Source of the DNA: Selaginella moellendorffii | Taxonomy: Eukaryota; Streptophyta; Lycopodiopsida; Selaginellales; Selaginellaceae | Length of the DNA: 46,438 nucleotides | Assembly (NCBI RefSeq): GCF_000143415.4 | Contig: NW_003314467.1 | Coordinates: 11,824 to 58,261, forward strand | Reading direction: 5' to 3' | In this document: positions 1-11,509 of the stretch, in pieces | Numbering within the stretch: the first letter of the stretch is position 1 | Layout: each line of letters starts with the position of its first letter | Notes under the pieces: model-generated | The model's input: the letters and a program-made list of their open reading frames with translations, nothing else | Told to the model about the DNA's origin: nothing | Database searches by the model: none | Translations under genes and position numbers: made by a program

Positions 1-1982
1 TTCTTTTAAAGCAGTGATTTTTGGTACAAAGACAGTATCTAAGATGTTGTCTATCAACCTGAAGGTTTCCGAGTTCTCTGCTAGTGAAAGAAATCCAGAC
101 TGGTGACTTCTATTACCCAGCATGTGTGAAGGTTGTCAATGGAAGGCAATGTGGTAAGAAGGTTACTCAAGGTTCAGAAAGTATGTGGCAATGCAACTCT
201 TGTGACACTGATTCTGGAGATATTTGGTTCAAATATGCACTACACTTGTGATTTTGGACAGCACTAGACATATATGAGTGGTTGCATTTGATGATGCTGC
301 TAATAAAATTGTAGGGATGCTTGCATGTAAGATTGTGGGATTAATCCCACAATCTTACATGCAAGCATCCCTATTTTTTTTTGCCGTAATGGATATTTGA
401 TCAAAGATGTACAATCTGAAAATTCACTGCAAGCTCGAGAGCTATAGAGAAGAATTTGACTTCATTTATGTATATATTCATATTTTATGAGAAAATTATA
501 GTATGATATGTTGTACTCTTAGTGTAATGCATTGATTGATGTGACCATAAAGAATTCATAAACCCTAATTTTCTTCAATGAAAATACTTAATGCTAACAC
601 AAATTTAATGATTTGTTTTGCAATTTTTTTTCCTTCTATGTAAATTAATTTAAAAACTTAAAAAGATATACCTTTTGCATTTACTCTCTTGAAGAGTTAT
701 TTAAAATAATAAGGTTTTCTCCAAAAATTTTGGCATTTGAAAGATGAAGAAATAAAGAAAAAATAAATAAGAAAACTAAATAGCCAGGTAAAACTAAAAA
801 TAATGACATCTAATCAACATGAGTATATAATTGTGTATCTAAATTTCATTATATTATTTAGTGTCAGTAATGTATTAGTCAGATTCTCTAACTAATTGTA
901 GTAATACTTCAAGAATTAACAAATTCCGGCTACACTACAATTTCTTTGTGTACATTAGCTTCACTACTTTTTCATCAGTTAGTATTACAAGTTTTGGACA
1001 TTCATTTTTGATGGATTAGCAAAGGGTTTAAAGCTTATATCCTTAATACAATGCTCTGCTAAAATGTTTAGATTTTAATTATTAATATAATAATGTTATT
1101 TTATATATTTATTCTTAATATTTCTTACTAGATTGATGTACTTGTAGTGTTATATAACTAATTGAAATCAACAGTGATATGCTTTAATTAACAACAATTC
1201 CATCTAAGAAAAAACTCAATTAGCTTCTCTGCAAATCTGAAGAACACTAAACCCACTATGAAGAAAATCACTCAAAACTTTTCACCATGATTCTTTCTAT
1301 ATTTAATTCTATAGTATTATAATCTATTTATTTTATATTAATCTTATATTTTAGATCAACTTCTACAAAATATTTACATGATTTTCTTAAATATGATTAG
1401 TCCACTTAAATTATCAATATATTCTTACCTTTATAAAATATATGCATGAAAAAATTTCACAAAAGAAATCATGATGATTTGGTTGTAGCTTTGCGTTATT
1501 GGCATTCATGCATTTGCTAGTTAGCAACTATATTGACGTTCAAATGAACTGAGTGGTAAATGTAGTTAGTTATGTTCTAGACAAGATTGTTTAGTAGGGG
1601 TTGAGCGTTAGCTTTTCCTTGAAAAGTGATTTAGTCGTGGACAACGCTAACTCTACGAAAGGAAGAGTTAGTGATTGATAATGGTATGTTTGAATCCTTA
1701 TTGAATCTAAGCTGGAATATATCAATCATTAATGATTCTTCTTGTGCTTATTATTCAGTGAGTTACATCTTGCTATAAATGGATTCATAGAGGATCGATT
1801 ACATGATTACTTGTTGAGCATAACTTCGTTATGCTTAGTTTTTCGGTTCATGCAAATATACTCTTCATTAACTTTGGCATTATGAAGTTTGGTTTATAGA
1901 TGTGTTAAAGAGGATATTATGGATTGTGCTATGATTTCTTCTTTAGCATTGAAGTTGGTTCATATGTGACTCGTGATCCTCT
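1..1982. other. AT-rich region without recognisable gene
   Basis: No open reading frame of useful length and no similarity that I recognise on either strand. The only structured element is the perfect palindrome at 312-373. The rest is AT-rich sequence with short A and T runs, as expected for intergenic plant DNA. Confidence 0.6.
312..373. repeat. Perfect 62-bp palindrome without spacer
   Basis: Two 31-base arms (312-342 and 343-373) are exact reverse complements with no loop between them. The left arm begins TAGGGATGCTTGC and the dyad centre is GGATT/AATCC. The symmetry stops at base 311 (G) against 374 (T). A run of T follows at once. It could be a fold-back insertion, a hairpin-capped repair product or an assembly artefact. 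Confidence 0.95.
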
Positions 1983-2690
1983 ATATTCCTTTTGATGCAG
2001 AGACATAGCAGTAGTTTCTAAAAGCCTCTATTTCATCCCAATCTGGCACTTGTTTAGGTGTTGAGTTCTTATCCCTTCGAAGGCGTACCTCTGACAATCA
2101 TGTCCCTTGTATATGTATTTGAATATATACTTGACACTTTTTACAGTGGAACACACCTTGACATTTATGTGTACTCTGTATTTACTCACTCCTTAATCTT
2201 AGTTCCACAATTTGCATAGGTTATCCAGTTTAGACTATCAAGAATCAAGAACAGACCTAAAGTGTTTTCTCTTGCACAAGAGTGAGTTTAGCGTATCATT
2301 TATGGATAAGGGAAATAGCCATATATGTTCCATTTAAGTGATAAAATAACAAACTCTGGTAAGTGCTTCTCTATCATTTTCTTTTGATTTTTTCTTTGTT
2401 TTATCTATCTAAGTTTAGCAGTATGAGCTATAAAAGAAATCAGCTCAATAGGTGAGTTTCAAGAATTTTACTCTTAGCAAAGATGGTGCATTCTGTGTTG
2501 CAAAACTTGCAGAGTGTATCATTGCCACAAAACCGTTGGACCAATAACACTGCATTGCCATACTCAAAACTTAATTTAATTTTGAATTTACACTCATCCA
2601 ACTTAACATCTTTGTGAAGTATGTGTTTATCATTTTCTTCTTTAATCTCTGTTTTATAGATGGCCTTCATTGTCTTTAGTCTTTATTAGT
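1983..2690 (-). pseudogene. Helitron Rep-protein fragment (duplicate of 31.6-32.6 kb)
   Basis: Read on the minus strand, 2440-2670 encodes a fragment containing VKLDECKFKIKL and EYGNAVLLVQRF. The part near 1985-2110 corresponds to the Helitron segment reading WDEIKAFRNCRYVST at 31.6 kb. The nucleotide sequence from about 1985 to 2870 is nearly the same as 31.63-32.78 kb, except that about 240 bases present in the second copy (around 32167-32412) are missing here. The fragment carries stops and lacks both the HUH motif and the helicase, so it is a dead piece of a Helitron replicase gene. Confidence 0.7.
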
Positions 2691-2699
2691 TTATTTCCT

Positions 2700-3609
2700 T
2701 GTCATATTTGGTTATGCTAGATGATCAAAAAATTTCCAAATTCTGAAGATGTAACAATAATAAGTATAAATAAGTTAAGAAAGAGATGAATAGAGTAAAA
2801 AATTACTGTTTCTTCAAGCTCCTAAGTTTGAGAAAACCCCTCCTTGTAACTGTGACTCCATTCTAAAAGGGATAGTTAGCAATCGTTTTAAAAAAAAAAA
2901 AACACAAACATGAAAAGTAAAATATTTGTCCTTTCTTCATGCTCCCTCAGTTGATGAATAGCTTTAGTATCATTTATTGTACAAGAGTTAATGATATAGA
3001 AAATAGACCTATCTTAATCCTTATATGGAAATAAAAATGTTTTCTATTCTATGTCTTCTTCCACAATCGTACAATTGACCTCTTCTAGAATAAGAGTTCT
3101 ATCTTTGGAAGCATGCAAGAATTGATTTCAGTTCTGATGAAAATTGGGTTCTCTTTGGTTCAAGAGAATGTATATCTATAGTTCCTGGATTAACCACACT
3201 AATTTTTTTGCTGATTGTGACATTTGAATAACATATCATATATGATTCAAAAGTATGACATTCCAAGACTTTATTTGCTGCTAAATGAGTGTTTTGGGAA
3301 ATTAGTCTATTATCATCATTATTTAGAGCATTTAATGAGTCATCGATTGTATCAACATCCTTCAATGTTCAAACATTATAGATGATGTGTTTTGACTGAG
3401 CTTCAGCTTGTTCAGATTTGAATTCTAGTTTTTAAATTAATCTACACATGACAATTACATAAATCTAGTTTTGCTTGTAAAACTTTTTTGTTTATTGTAA
3501 TTTGACCATTTGAGAATTTTGTTGTTTGTTTTCATCATCCAGTAGTGATGATGTATATCTTTCAGATCTTTTATCTAAAATTTATAATTGCCTTTTTAGT
3601 GTAAAGATT
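2700..3609. other. AT-rich flank of the first chromovirus
   Basis: Mostly non-coding. The first 170 bases still belong to the segment duplicated at 32.6-32.8 kb. A minus-strand reading frame of 88 codons at 3099-3365 has no recognisable domain; it could be a piece of a Helitron N-terminus, but I cannot show this. The GATAG target duplication of the following element is at 3610-3614. Confidence 0.5.
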
Positions 3610-3614
3610 GATAG
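3610..3614. repeat. Left target-site duplication GATAG
   Basis: GATAG lies directly left of the LTR start TGTAAGCC at 3615 and again directly right of the last LTR base at 11355-11359. A five-base duplication is what a Ty3/gypsy integrase makes. It shows that 3615-11354 entered as one unit. Confidence 0.9.
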
Positions 3615-4668
3615 TGTAAGCCACAAATTTTTCCTTTCTAATTTGCCAGCTTACCATGTCTACCCATCCAACACTGCTTTGACTTTTGCTAATTTCCCTC
3701 GCCAAGGTTCCTGCCTATGGTACCAACTCCTACTTGGTCCTACTTGGTTTTAGCTACTCACTGCACGAGCAATGGAGTGTTAGCCATCCGTCCACGGATT
3801 CCCAAATCTCTTTTAATCCCCTTCCTCGGGTTAGACTGGACTTAAGGTTCGGCTACACTCCCCGCAGGCACAAGCAACCAAGCACACCAAGCCTCCAGGT
3901 TCCTAACACCCCTTGGTACCATAAGACTTGATCATGGGACCCTCTAAATCCTAAGTCTTGGGTGCAACACTTGCTTTGGGACGCTGGGGCGAAACACCGT
4001 GGCCTAATAGGCCGGTATGGGTACCTCTACCCCCCCCACTTCCATCATGAAGGAAGGCCCAAGCCCCTATGAAGGGCGAGGACCAATGAGCCACATGGTA
4101 CTCAAATGGGGCACCACTCCATATGAGTCGGGAGCACTACAGTCAGTTTCCCTTTCGGGAGTGGGAGCTGCTCTTGAGCACTTCTCTGGGTGGCCCCTCC
4201 GGCACCACCCAAGCCCATGCTCACTCCCACCCAAGGCCCCTCGGCCCCAGTCTCAACCTCAAGTCAGTTTGGAAGCACCATTGGAGAGTTCCTTCAAGAC
4301 TGGTTCTTAGGCCTCACTATCCCTACTATACTTTTGAAACCCCCTGCAGCCCCCCCCCTCCCCTTGGGAGACGCACGCTTTGGGCTTTCACCCCTTGACC
4401 CATATTAGTACTCGGACTCGATCTCAAACTCGACTTCGGACTTGACCTCAGACTCGGTCTCGGACCCAATTTGGATCTCGGACTCTGTCTCGAACTCGGT
4501 CTCGAACTCGGCCTCGGACTCAATCCCGGACTCTATCAAGAACTCGGTCTCAGAGTTGGTCTTGGACTCGATCTTCGACTCGGTCCTATCGGATGAACTC
4601 TTTATCATTTTGGTCATGCTTTCGGGGATCCTTTAGCCTACGACACCTTGGCAAGTTGGTTCCTTACA
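3615..4668 (-). repeat. 3' LTR of chromovirus 1
   Basis: A 1054-bp LTR. Its ends match the outer ends of the 5' LTR region: TGTAAGCCACAAATTTTTCC at the left and GGTTCCTTACA at the right on the plus strand. It contains an imperfect 12-base minisatellite (CTCGGACTCGAT-like, about 4405-4600) and the conserved block at 4312-4394 that recurs in all LTR families of this window. Confidence 0.9.
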
Positions 4669-4686
4669 ACTCCACCACCCATAGAA
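4669..4686 (-). other. Polypurine tract of chromovirus 1
   Basis: Directly upstream of the 3' LTR on the minus strand is the purine-rich run ATGGGTGGTGGAGT, in the place where plus-strand DNA synthesis of an LTR retrotransposon is primed. Confidence 0.65.
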
Positions 4687-5070
4687 GAAGTTCGATGCCC
4701 ACATCAAACGTCTCTTTTTTATCCTACGACTTGTTGACCATGTCTCCGGGGGCATCCCCCCACTTAGCGGTGTGCCTAAGTTAGCCTCCCCGGCCAAGAG
4801 CCCATGACAATGGAATATAGGTGTCCCTATACTCCTTACCTCACCACGCCCTAGTATGGGGTCAGGATTTGAACCCAGCCTTACTTTACTAGGGGGTTGG
4901 GACTCGAACCTAACCTCCGTAGAATACGTCTATGGATTTGACATCCCCGCAGGGAGTCGGGCATAGCTCTCTATGCCTGGTCGACCTAGCTAACCCATGC
5001 TAATTAGCTTACCTTCGACGCGCCTTTGGGTCCCAACATATGCCATTGCTCAACTTCACAAATTGATACT

Positions 5071-5836
5071 TTAATTGAACTTTGCATAAGTACATAGAGT
5101 TCTGCCTTGCAAAAATTCCTCCACTAGATTTTGCGCGTTCGCTAGGTTCTCCTCCGGTTCCCATGTTGCTTTGCAGTGCAGAAATCCTTTCCACTTCACA
5201 TGGAACTCTCTCACCTTGCGTCTTTGTCGCTTGCTCTTGCACGCATTGAGGATGGCCTCGACTTTGTATTCCTCTTCCCCTTGGATAACCTCAGGTAAAG
5301 GTCTTACTTGGTCCTTGCGAAGCGGATCCTTAAAATACGGCTTGAGTAAGTTCACGTGGAACACGGGGTGCATCTTCCCCATCTCTCGAGGAAGTTGGAG
5401 ACAGTAAGCCACTTTACCGATTCGAGCCTCAATCTCATAAGGCCCCACGAACCTACTTAAGGAACTCAAGATCAATTCATTTACAAGAATACATGCATTT
5501 TTACCTTTGGGTCAACTTCCGGCTGATCCCACTTGGTAGCCTAAGGTTCTTGGTGTTCAGCCACACCTTCTCCCCAGCTTGGAACTCTACATCCCGGCGT
5601 TTCTAGGTTGCATACTTTGTTTACCTTTATTGAGCCCGTTCTAAGGAATCCCTCACTAGATTCCAAATGTTGAGTCTTTCCGCCATGAATGCCTCAATTG
5701 CGGGTAACTCTCCATGATACTCGGCCATGCCGAGTTCCACAGGACCTTCAATAGCTCGCCCATTGATGACTTCCCATGGACTCACCCCGATGCTCGAATG
5801 TGGTGAGTTGTTATAACACATTTCTGCAAGTCCCAA
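5071..5836 (-). pseudogene. Integrase C-terminus and chromodomain (chromovirus 1)
   Basis: The minus-strand frame at 5836-5627 encodes the end of the integrase region (MGLAEMCYNNSPHSS, VSPWEVINGR). After a stretch with stops and a frame change, 5475-5071 encodes the tail GKMHPVFHVNLLKPYF followed by a chromodomain with VREFHVKWKGFLHCKATWEP. Chromodomains of this type steer integration to heterochromatin. The HHCC zinc finger and DDE core that should precede this part are gone: RNase H (ending near 5900) runs almost straight into the end of the integrase core. An in-frame TAG just upstream of 5836 is at a position where related elements have Gln (GD-stop-TDWVSHLG). Confidence 0.88.
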
Positions 5837-5849
5837 ATGACTTACCCAA

Positions 5850-7579
5850 TCAGTCTAGTCTCCTGATCCATAGCATCGCAAATAATCCTAGGGCTACCTT
5901 TTTTAGTTCCCCTTCTGGAACATACACCCTTGTTTGCTTGTAATATATGTGTCTGTTGCGTTCTGCATAGCCCGTTTTCTCTTCCGTTGGCAGCTCACCT
6001 CTCTGGTGAGCTTCCCATGCCTCTAGATTCCTTAGCAACACTTCTTGTGCTAGACCATCATTCTCGTATGCGGTCCGCACATCATCCCAAAAGGTTGCTA
6101 TTGCACTGGATATTGCCAACTTCAAGCTCGCTTTTTGACTTAGTGCATCTGCCACGATGTTGCTCTTCCCAGGCTTGTACAGAATCTCGCAATCAAACTC
6201 GGCCAAAACATTGGCCCACCAACCTTGTTTTCCCCTTAGGTCGGGTTGTGACAAGAAGTGTTTCGTTGCCACATTGTCTGTGTAAACTTTGAAGTGTCTC
6301 CCAAAATAGTGTCGCCACTCCTTGAGCGCCTTGACCACTGCAAACAATTCCTTCTCATGGGCAGGCCACTTTTGTTGAGCCTTGTCCAACTTTTTCAAGA
6401 AAAACGCTACTGGATGGTTGTCTTGCTTCAAAACTGCGCCTAACACAAAGTCTGAAGCATCCATTTTTACCTCAAAGTCCTTACCAAAGTTTGGTAATGC
6501 CAACACGGGAGCCTTCCTCAACTTCCCCTTGAGGTGGACGAATGCTGCCTTGCATTCTGCTGTCCATACCATCTTCCCTTTTCCCGTTTGGTCTGTTAAG
6601 GGCAAGGCTATTCTCATATAGTGTCTGATAAAATTTCAATAGTAGTTGCATAGCCCCAAGAATGCCTTAACTCGTGTACATTTGATGGTCGCTCCCAATC
6701 CTGGATCGCTTGGACCTTCTCAAGGTCCACCTTGAGCTCGTCCTTGCCCACCACATGCCCAAGAAACTTTACCTCTTGTTGAGCAAAGTCACATTTGCTC
6801 TCTTTAGCATATAGCTGGTGTTCCCTTAATTTCTCAAACACCTTCGTCAAGTATTTGGCATGCTCCTCTAGCATTTCACTATAGATCAGGATGTTGTCAA
6901 TATAGACGACCACAAAGTGATCCAGATAGGGTACAAAGATATGGTTCATCAACGCCGAAAACGTTGCCGGCGTATTGCATAGCCCGAAGGGCATCACTAG
7001 AAACTCGAATCTCCCATACCTCGTTTGACAGGTTGTCTTCTCGACATCTTCCTCTGCTACCCTGATCTAGTAATATCCTGACCTTAGGTCAATCCTCGAG
7101 AAGTATTTTGCATTTCCCAACCTATCGAACAGGTCCTCAATCCTTAGCAAAGGGTACTTGTTCTTCTTTGTATATTTGTTGAGCAATCGGTAGTCTATGC
7201 ACATGCGCATAGATCTATCTTTCTTTTTCACGAATAGCACCGGCACCCCATATGGCGACTTACTCAACCTAACATACCCTTTGTCCACCAACTCCTCTAT
7301 TTGGCGCTTGAGCTCCGTGAGTTCCTTTTCGTTTAAACGATAGGGGGGACGAACCACCGCCTCAGCACCCTCGACCAACTCAATCTTATGTTTTATCAAT
7401 CGTGCGGGGGGCAACCCCGCCGGTAGCTCCTCCGGCATGGTATCCTGGAATTGATCCAACACCCGCTGGATCACTAAAGGTACTTCTTCCGTTCCTGTCT
7501 TTTTGTCACTTCTCACCGAGAGTAAGCACAAAAATGCAGCCTTGGTCCCTTTAGTGAGTTGTCCTCTCGTGGACACCAC
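5850..7579 (-). pseudogene. Reverse transcriptase and RNase H (chromovirus 1)
   Basis: On the minus strand, 7579-7067 encodes the start of the reverse transcriptase ([20 protein letters not shown], then a [11 protein letters not shown]-like stretch). A TAG at 7067-7069 replaces the Gln expected after SGYY, and the same frame continues. 6997-6614 holds MPFGLCNTPATF and the active-site strand VVYIDNILIYS, where the usual YxDD reads YIDN. After a frameshift near 6617 the RNase H follows, with FEVKMDASDFVLGAVLKQ and KVYTDNVATKHFL. Upstream Pro-rich sequence with the typical [10 protein letters not shown] is intact. The frameshift, the stop and the D-to-N change in YIDN mark it as inactive. Confidence 0.9.
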
Positions 7580-7835
7580 ATTCAGTCACGAATCTTTGGC
7601 CTTGCATTGCCCTACCTTTAGATCCTAGGCCTCCACCCTGGATCTTCTTCCTTGGGCATTCGCCAGTACCACAAGGTTCCTACCTTGTCCATGCAGGGCT
7701 ACCACAAACCGATTGAACCAATCCATCCTAAAGATCATGTCAAATCCCGCCATGTCCAACACGGTGAAATCCATGTCTACTTTCGAAGTCCCTACTTCGA
7801 CTCTCGCTTGTTGAAGTACCTCATCGATGCTTTGG

Positions 7836-9239
7836 CTACCTTGAACAAAACTTTATAGTCCTTGGTTCGCCTAGCCATTGCACCGTTAGTCCGGCTTGCC
7901 GGACTATGTCTACAGCCACAAAATTATTCGAAGCACCCGTGTCAATAAGGATCTTAACAAAGCTACCTTTGAGCTTCCCTCGGAGGGCTAGTAGATGTCG
8001 CGAACGACTCTCTACCAAAGTTGCTCGTGTAATGAGTAACTTTGAGCTAGGGACTAGATCACATACCTCAGTTTGGACTTCACCCGACTTAATGGCCATA
8101 TTGGCTCTGGCCTTCTTCGGGTAGGGACATTCCCTCGAAAAGTGTCCCGCTTCACTGCAGTTGTAGCATATAGTGTTTCCCACGCTGCTAAACGACTTGA
8201 CCTTTTTATCCGTGGGTTTGTCTCTTTTTGCTTGACTCCCCCACGTACTTGCTCGCTGGCCACCGGATTTGCCTTTCTGGAACCCCAAGGACTCATTCTT
8301 AGAGAAACTCTTCTTGAATTTCCCTTTGCTAAACGTTCCCCTTGGTTTGGCCCCTTTGCTAAACGTGGATCCCGACCCCGTCGTGTTCCTCTTTTGCAGG
8401 TTATCATTGAAATGCACCTTGATGGCCGCATCCAACGCTTCTTTGTAGTTGGTCGGGTTCCATCACATCACCTCACCGCGAGCCCAGGTTTGCAAGCCTG
8501 ATATAAAGGCATGGAACACATCTATATCCCCCATGTCCGTGACAAGTATCCTCTTTGCCATAAACCCATTCACATACTCCTGAATGGTTCCGGGCTGCTT
8601 CAACTTACTCAACTCGTCTCTTAGATGTAGAGTAGCATTCGGAGGAACGTAAGTCGCGCAGATCCTCGCCTTCATCATGTCCCAAGTGGCCATTGGTCCT
8701 TCGTTGGCCTCCGTCGTTCTCCACCAAGACTTGGTATTATCTGCCAAGTATGGTTTTGCACATGGGACCTTCTCCGAGTTCGGTAACTGCAACGGTCGGA
8801 AGCAGTCCTCCATATCATAAAACCAATCCTCCACCACCTTATAGTCGTTCACTCCCTTGAAGACCGGTGGGGGCTTTGGTTTGTACTTGGGAACTGTCTG
8901 AGGGACTGATTCCACTTTGGTCTGTTTGACCTTGTTTGGTTCTGTCTCAGTCCCTACCGAAGGGTCTGCACCTTCTACGCTGCCAGCATCTGCAGTCTTT
9001 CGCTTTTTCTTCCACTTTTTGTCACACTTTAGCTTGTGTATGAGAGTCTCCAGTAGGGCATTGGTCTGTGCCAATTGTCCTTCTAGAATGTCCAATCGAG
9101 CATTGGATGACCGCACCTCGCCACCAGACTCTTGTTTGGAAGTTTTCTCACTGAAGTCCTCCTCATGCAAGGATTCCTCATCCATAGCCTCTTGTTCGAC
9201 CAAAGGCTCCAGCTCTGAAGGAGGTTCTGTCTCCACCAT
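7836..9239 (-). pseudogene. gag and aspartic protease (chromovirus 1)
   Basis: The likely gag start is the ATG at 9239 (MVETEPPSELEPL), about 70 bases downstream of the PBS. The N-terminus is acidic with a Lys-rich patch (KKWKKKRK). The capsid-like core contains VFKGVNDYKVVEDWFYDMED and WWRTTEANEG. A TGA at 8463-8465 follows EVM, where CGA (Arg) is likely to have stood, and the same frame goes on to 7836. This second part has a Lys/Gly/Ser-rich linker, a CCHC zinc knuckle (CYNCSEAGHFSRECP) and the protease motif ILIDTGASNNF. Downstream of 7836 the frame is lost before the reverse transcriptase. Confidence 0.88.
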
Positions 9240-9308
9240 GGTTTGTTCCACCTTGCCTTTGCCATTTCCCAGCAATCTGCCTCTATCCTTCGCTAGAACT
9301 AAGGAAAA

Positions 9309-9321
9309 GGCTCCGATACCA
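9309..9321 (-). other. Primer-binding site of chromovirus 1
   Basis: The minus strand reads TGGTATCGGAGCC three bases inside the 5' LTR. It matches the complement of the plant initiator Met-tRNA 3' end (TGGTATCAGAGC) with one difference. Confidence 0.85.
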
Positions 9322-9324
9322 AAT

Positions 9325-11354
9325 TGTAAGCCACAAATTTTTCCTTTCCAATTTGCCATCTTACCTCGTCTACCCGTCCAACACTGCCTTGACTTTTGCT
9401 AAGTTCCCTCGCCAAGGTTCCTGCCTATGGTACCAACTCCTACTTGGTCCTACTTGGTTTCAGCTACTCACTGCATGAGCAACGGAGTGTTAGTCATCCG
9501 TCCATGGATTCCCAAATCTCTCCCAATCCCCCTCCCCAGGTTAGACTGGACTTAAGGTTTGGCTACACTCCCCACAAGCACAAGCAGTCAAGCACACCAA
9601 GCCTCCAGGTTCCTAACACCCCTTGGTACAACAAGACTTGATCATGGGATGCTCTAAATCCCAAGCCTTGGGTGCAACATTTGCTTCGGGATATCGGGGC
9701 GGAACACCGTGGCCTAACGGCCCGGTATAGGTACCTCTACCCCCCCACTTCTATCCCGAAGGGAAGGCCCAAGCCCCTAGGAAGGGTGAGGACCAATGAG
9801 CCACAAGGTACTCAAGTGGGGCACCACTCCACATGAGCTGAGAGCACCGCTGTTGGTTTCTCATTCGGGAGTGGGAGCTGCTCTTGAGCACTTCCCTGGG
9901 CAGCAAGAGGAAGTTGAGGGAAGTGCTCTTCTTCCTCAAGAGCAGAAGAGGAAGAAGCCCTCCGGCACCACCCAAGCCCATGCTCACTCCCACTCCTCGG
10001 CCCCAGTCTCAACCTCAGGTCAGTTTGGAAGCACCATTGGAGAGTTCCTTCAAGACTGGTTCCTGGACCTCACTATCCCTACTATACTTTTGGAAACCCC
10101 TGCAGGCCCCCGCCCCTAGGAGATGCACGCTTTGAGCTTTCACCCCTTAACCCGTATTAGTACTTGGACTTAGTCTTGGATTCGATCTCGGACTCGATCT
10201 TGGACCCAACTTCGGACTCGGTCTTGGACTCGATCTTGGACTCGATCTCAGACTTGACTTCAAACTCGACCTTGGACTCAGTCTCGGACCCGATCTCGGA
10301 CTCGATCTCGGACCCGACTTCGGACTCGGTCTCGGACTCGATCTCGGACTCGATCTTAGACTCGACTTCAAACTTGACCTTGGACTCAGTCTCGGACCCG
10401 ATTTGGATCTCGGACTCTGTCTCGAACTCGGTCTCCGATTCGGCCTCGGACTCGATCTCAGACTCTATCTTGAACTCAGTCTCAACCAATGAGCTGCATG
10501 GTACTCAAGTGGGGCACCACTCCACATGAGCCGGGAGCACCGCAGTCGGGTTCCAAAAGTATAGTAGGGATAGTGAGGTCCAGGAACTAGTCTTGAAGGA
10601 ACTCTCCAATGGTGCTTCCAAACTGACTTGAGGTTGAGACTGGGGCCGAAGGGCCTTGGGTGGGAGTGAGCATGGGCTTGGGTGGTGCCGGAGGGGCCAC
10701 CCAGGGAAGTGGTCAAGAGCAGCTCCCACTCCTGAAAGGGAAACCGACGGTGGTGCTCCTGGCTCATGTGGAGTGGTGCCCCACTTGAGTACCTTGTGGC
10801 TCATTGGTCCTCGCCCTTCCTAGGGGCTTGGGCCTTCCCTTCGGGATGGAAGTGAGGGGGTAGAGGTACCCATACCGGGCCGTTAGGCCACAGTGTTCCG
10901 CCCCGATGTCCCAAAGCAAATGTTGCACCCAAGGGTTAGAATTTAGAGGGTCCCATGATCAAGTCTTGTTATACCAAGGGGTGTTAGGAACCTAGAGGTT
11001 TGGTGTGCTTAGCTGCTTGTGCCTGCAAGGAGTGTAGCCGAACCTTAAGTCCAGTCTAACCCGGGGAGGGGGATTGGGAGAGATTTGGGAATCTGTGGAT
11101 GGATGGCTAACGCTCCATTGCTCGTGCAGTGAGTAACTGAAACCAAGTAGGACCAAGTAGGAGCTGGTACAATAAGTGGGAACCTTGGCGAGAGGACTTA
11201 GCACAAGCCAAGGCAGTGTTGGTCGGATAGACGAGGTAAGCTGGCAAATTGGAAAGGAAAAATTTGTGGCTTACTCCGATGAACTCTTTGTCATTTTGGT
11301 CATGCTTTCGGGGATCCTTTAGCCTACGACACCTTAGCAAGTTGATTCCTTACA
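9325..11354 (-). repeat. 5' LTR of chromovirus 1 with inverted LTR piece inside
   Basis: Both outer ends agree with the 3' LTR, but this copy is 2030 bp, not 1054. From 9325 to about 10480 it runs parallel to the 3' LTR, with a longer CTCGGACTCGAT minisatellite (10142-10480). A short direct piece follows (10484-10547), then an inverted partial copy of the same LTR from about 10550 to 11273, ending in GGAAAAATTTGTGGCTTAC. The normal LTR end then resumes at about 11274. About 1 kb has been added, either by insertion of a related element that later lost its body or by a fold-back rearrangement. Confidence 0.85.
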
Positions 11355-11359
11355 GATAG
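11355..11359. repeat. Right target-site duplication GATAG
   Basis: This is the partner of 3610-3614 and immediately follows the LTR end CCTTACA. The short DNA between here and 11509 is AT-rich flank without a gene. Confidence 0.9.
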
Positions 11360-11509
11360 TTATACCTTGGAGATCATCAAACTCCACAAATACTTTTATA
11401 TGGGCATGGAATATTTTCTTTATATATAGCCTTTCATTTATTGGTAACAAAAGTAATATTGTTGCAAATAAGAAGTTATTACAAACATTTAGAATTATAA
11501 AAAGGATTC

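Larger units (their letters stand above)
3615..11354 (-). mobile_element. Ty3/gypsy chromovirus 1, decayed, nested LTR
   Basis: A complete insertion about 7.74 kb long on the minus strand, bounded by TG...CA-type LTR ends (TGTAAG...CTTACA) and GATAG duplications. Order along the minus strand: 5' LTR 11354-9325, PBS 9321-9309, gag, protease, reverse transcriptase, RNase H, a truncated integrase, chromodomain, polypurine tract next to 4669, 3' LTR 4668-3615. The coding part shifts between all three frames and has several stops, and most of the integrase is missing, so this copy cannot move by itself. The C-terminal chromodomain places it among the plant chromoviruses. Confidence 0.92.

Noticed and set aside
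4017-4800. Ser/Pro/Asp-rich reading frames in the LTRs on both strands
   Set aside because: They are produced by the 12-base minisatellite and C-rich runs, are not conserved in frame between LTR copies and overlap each other.
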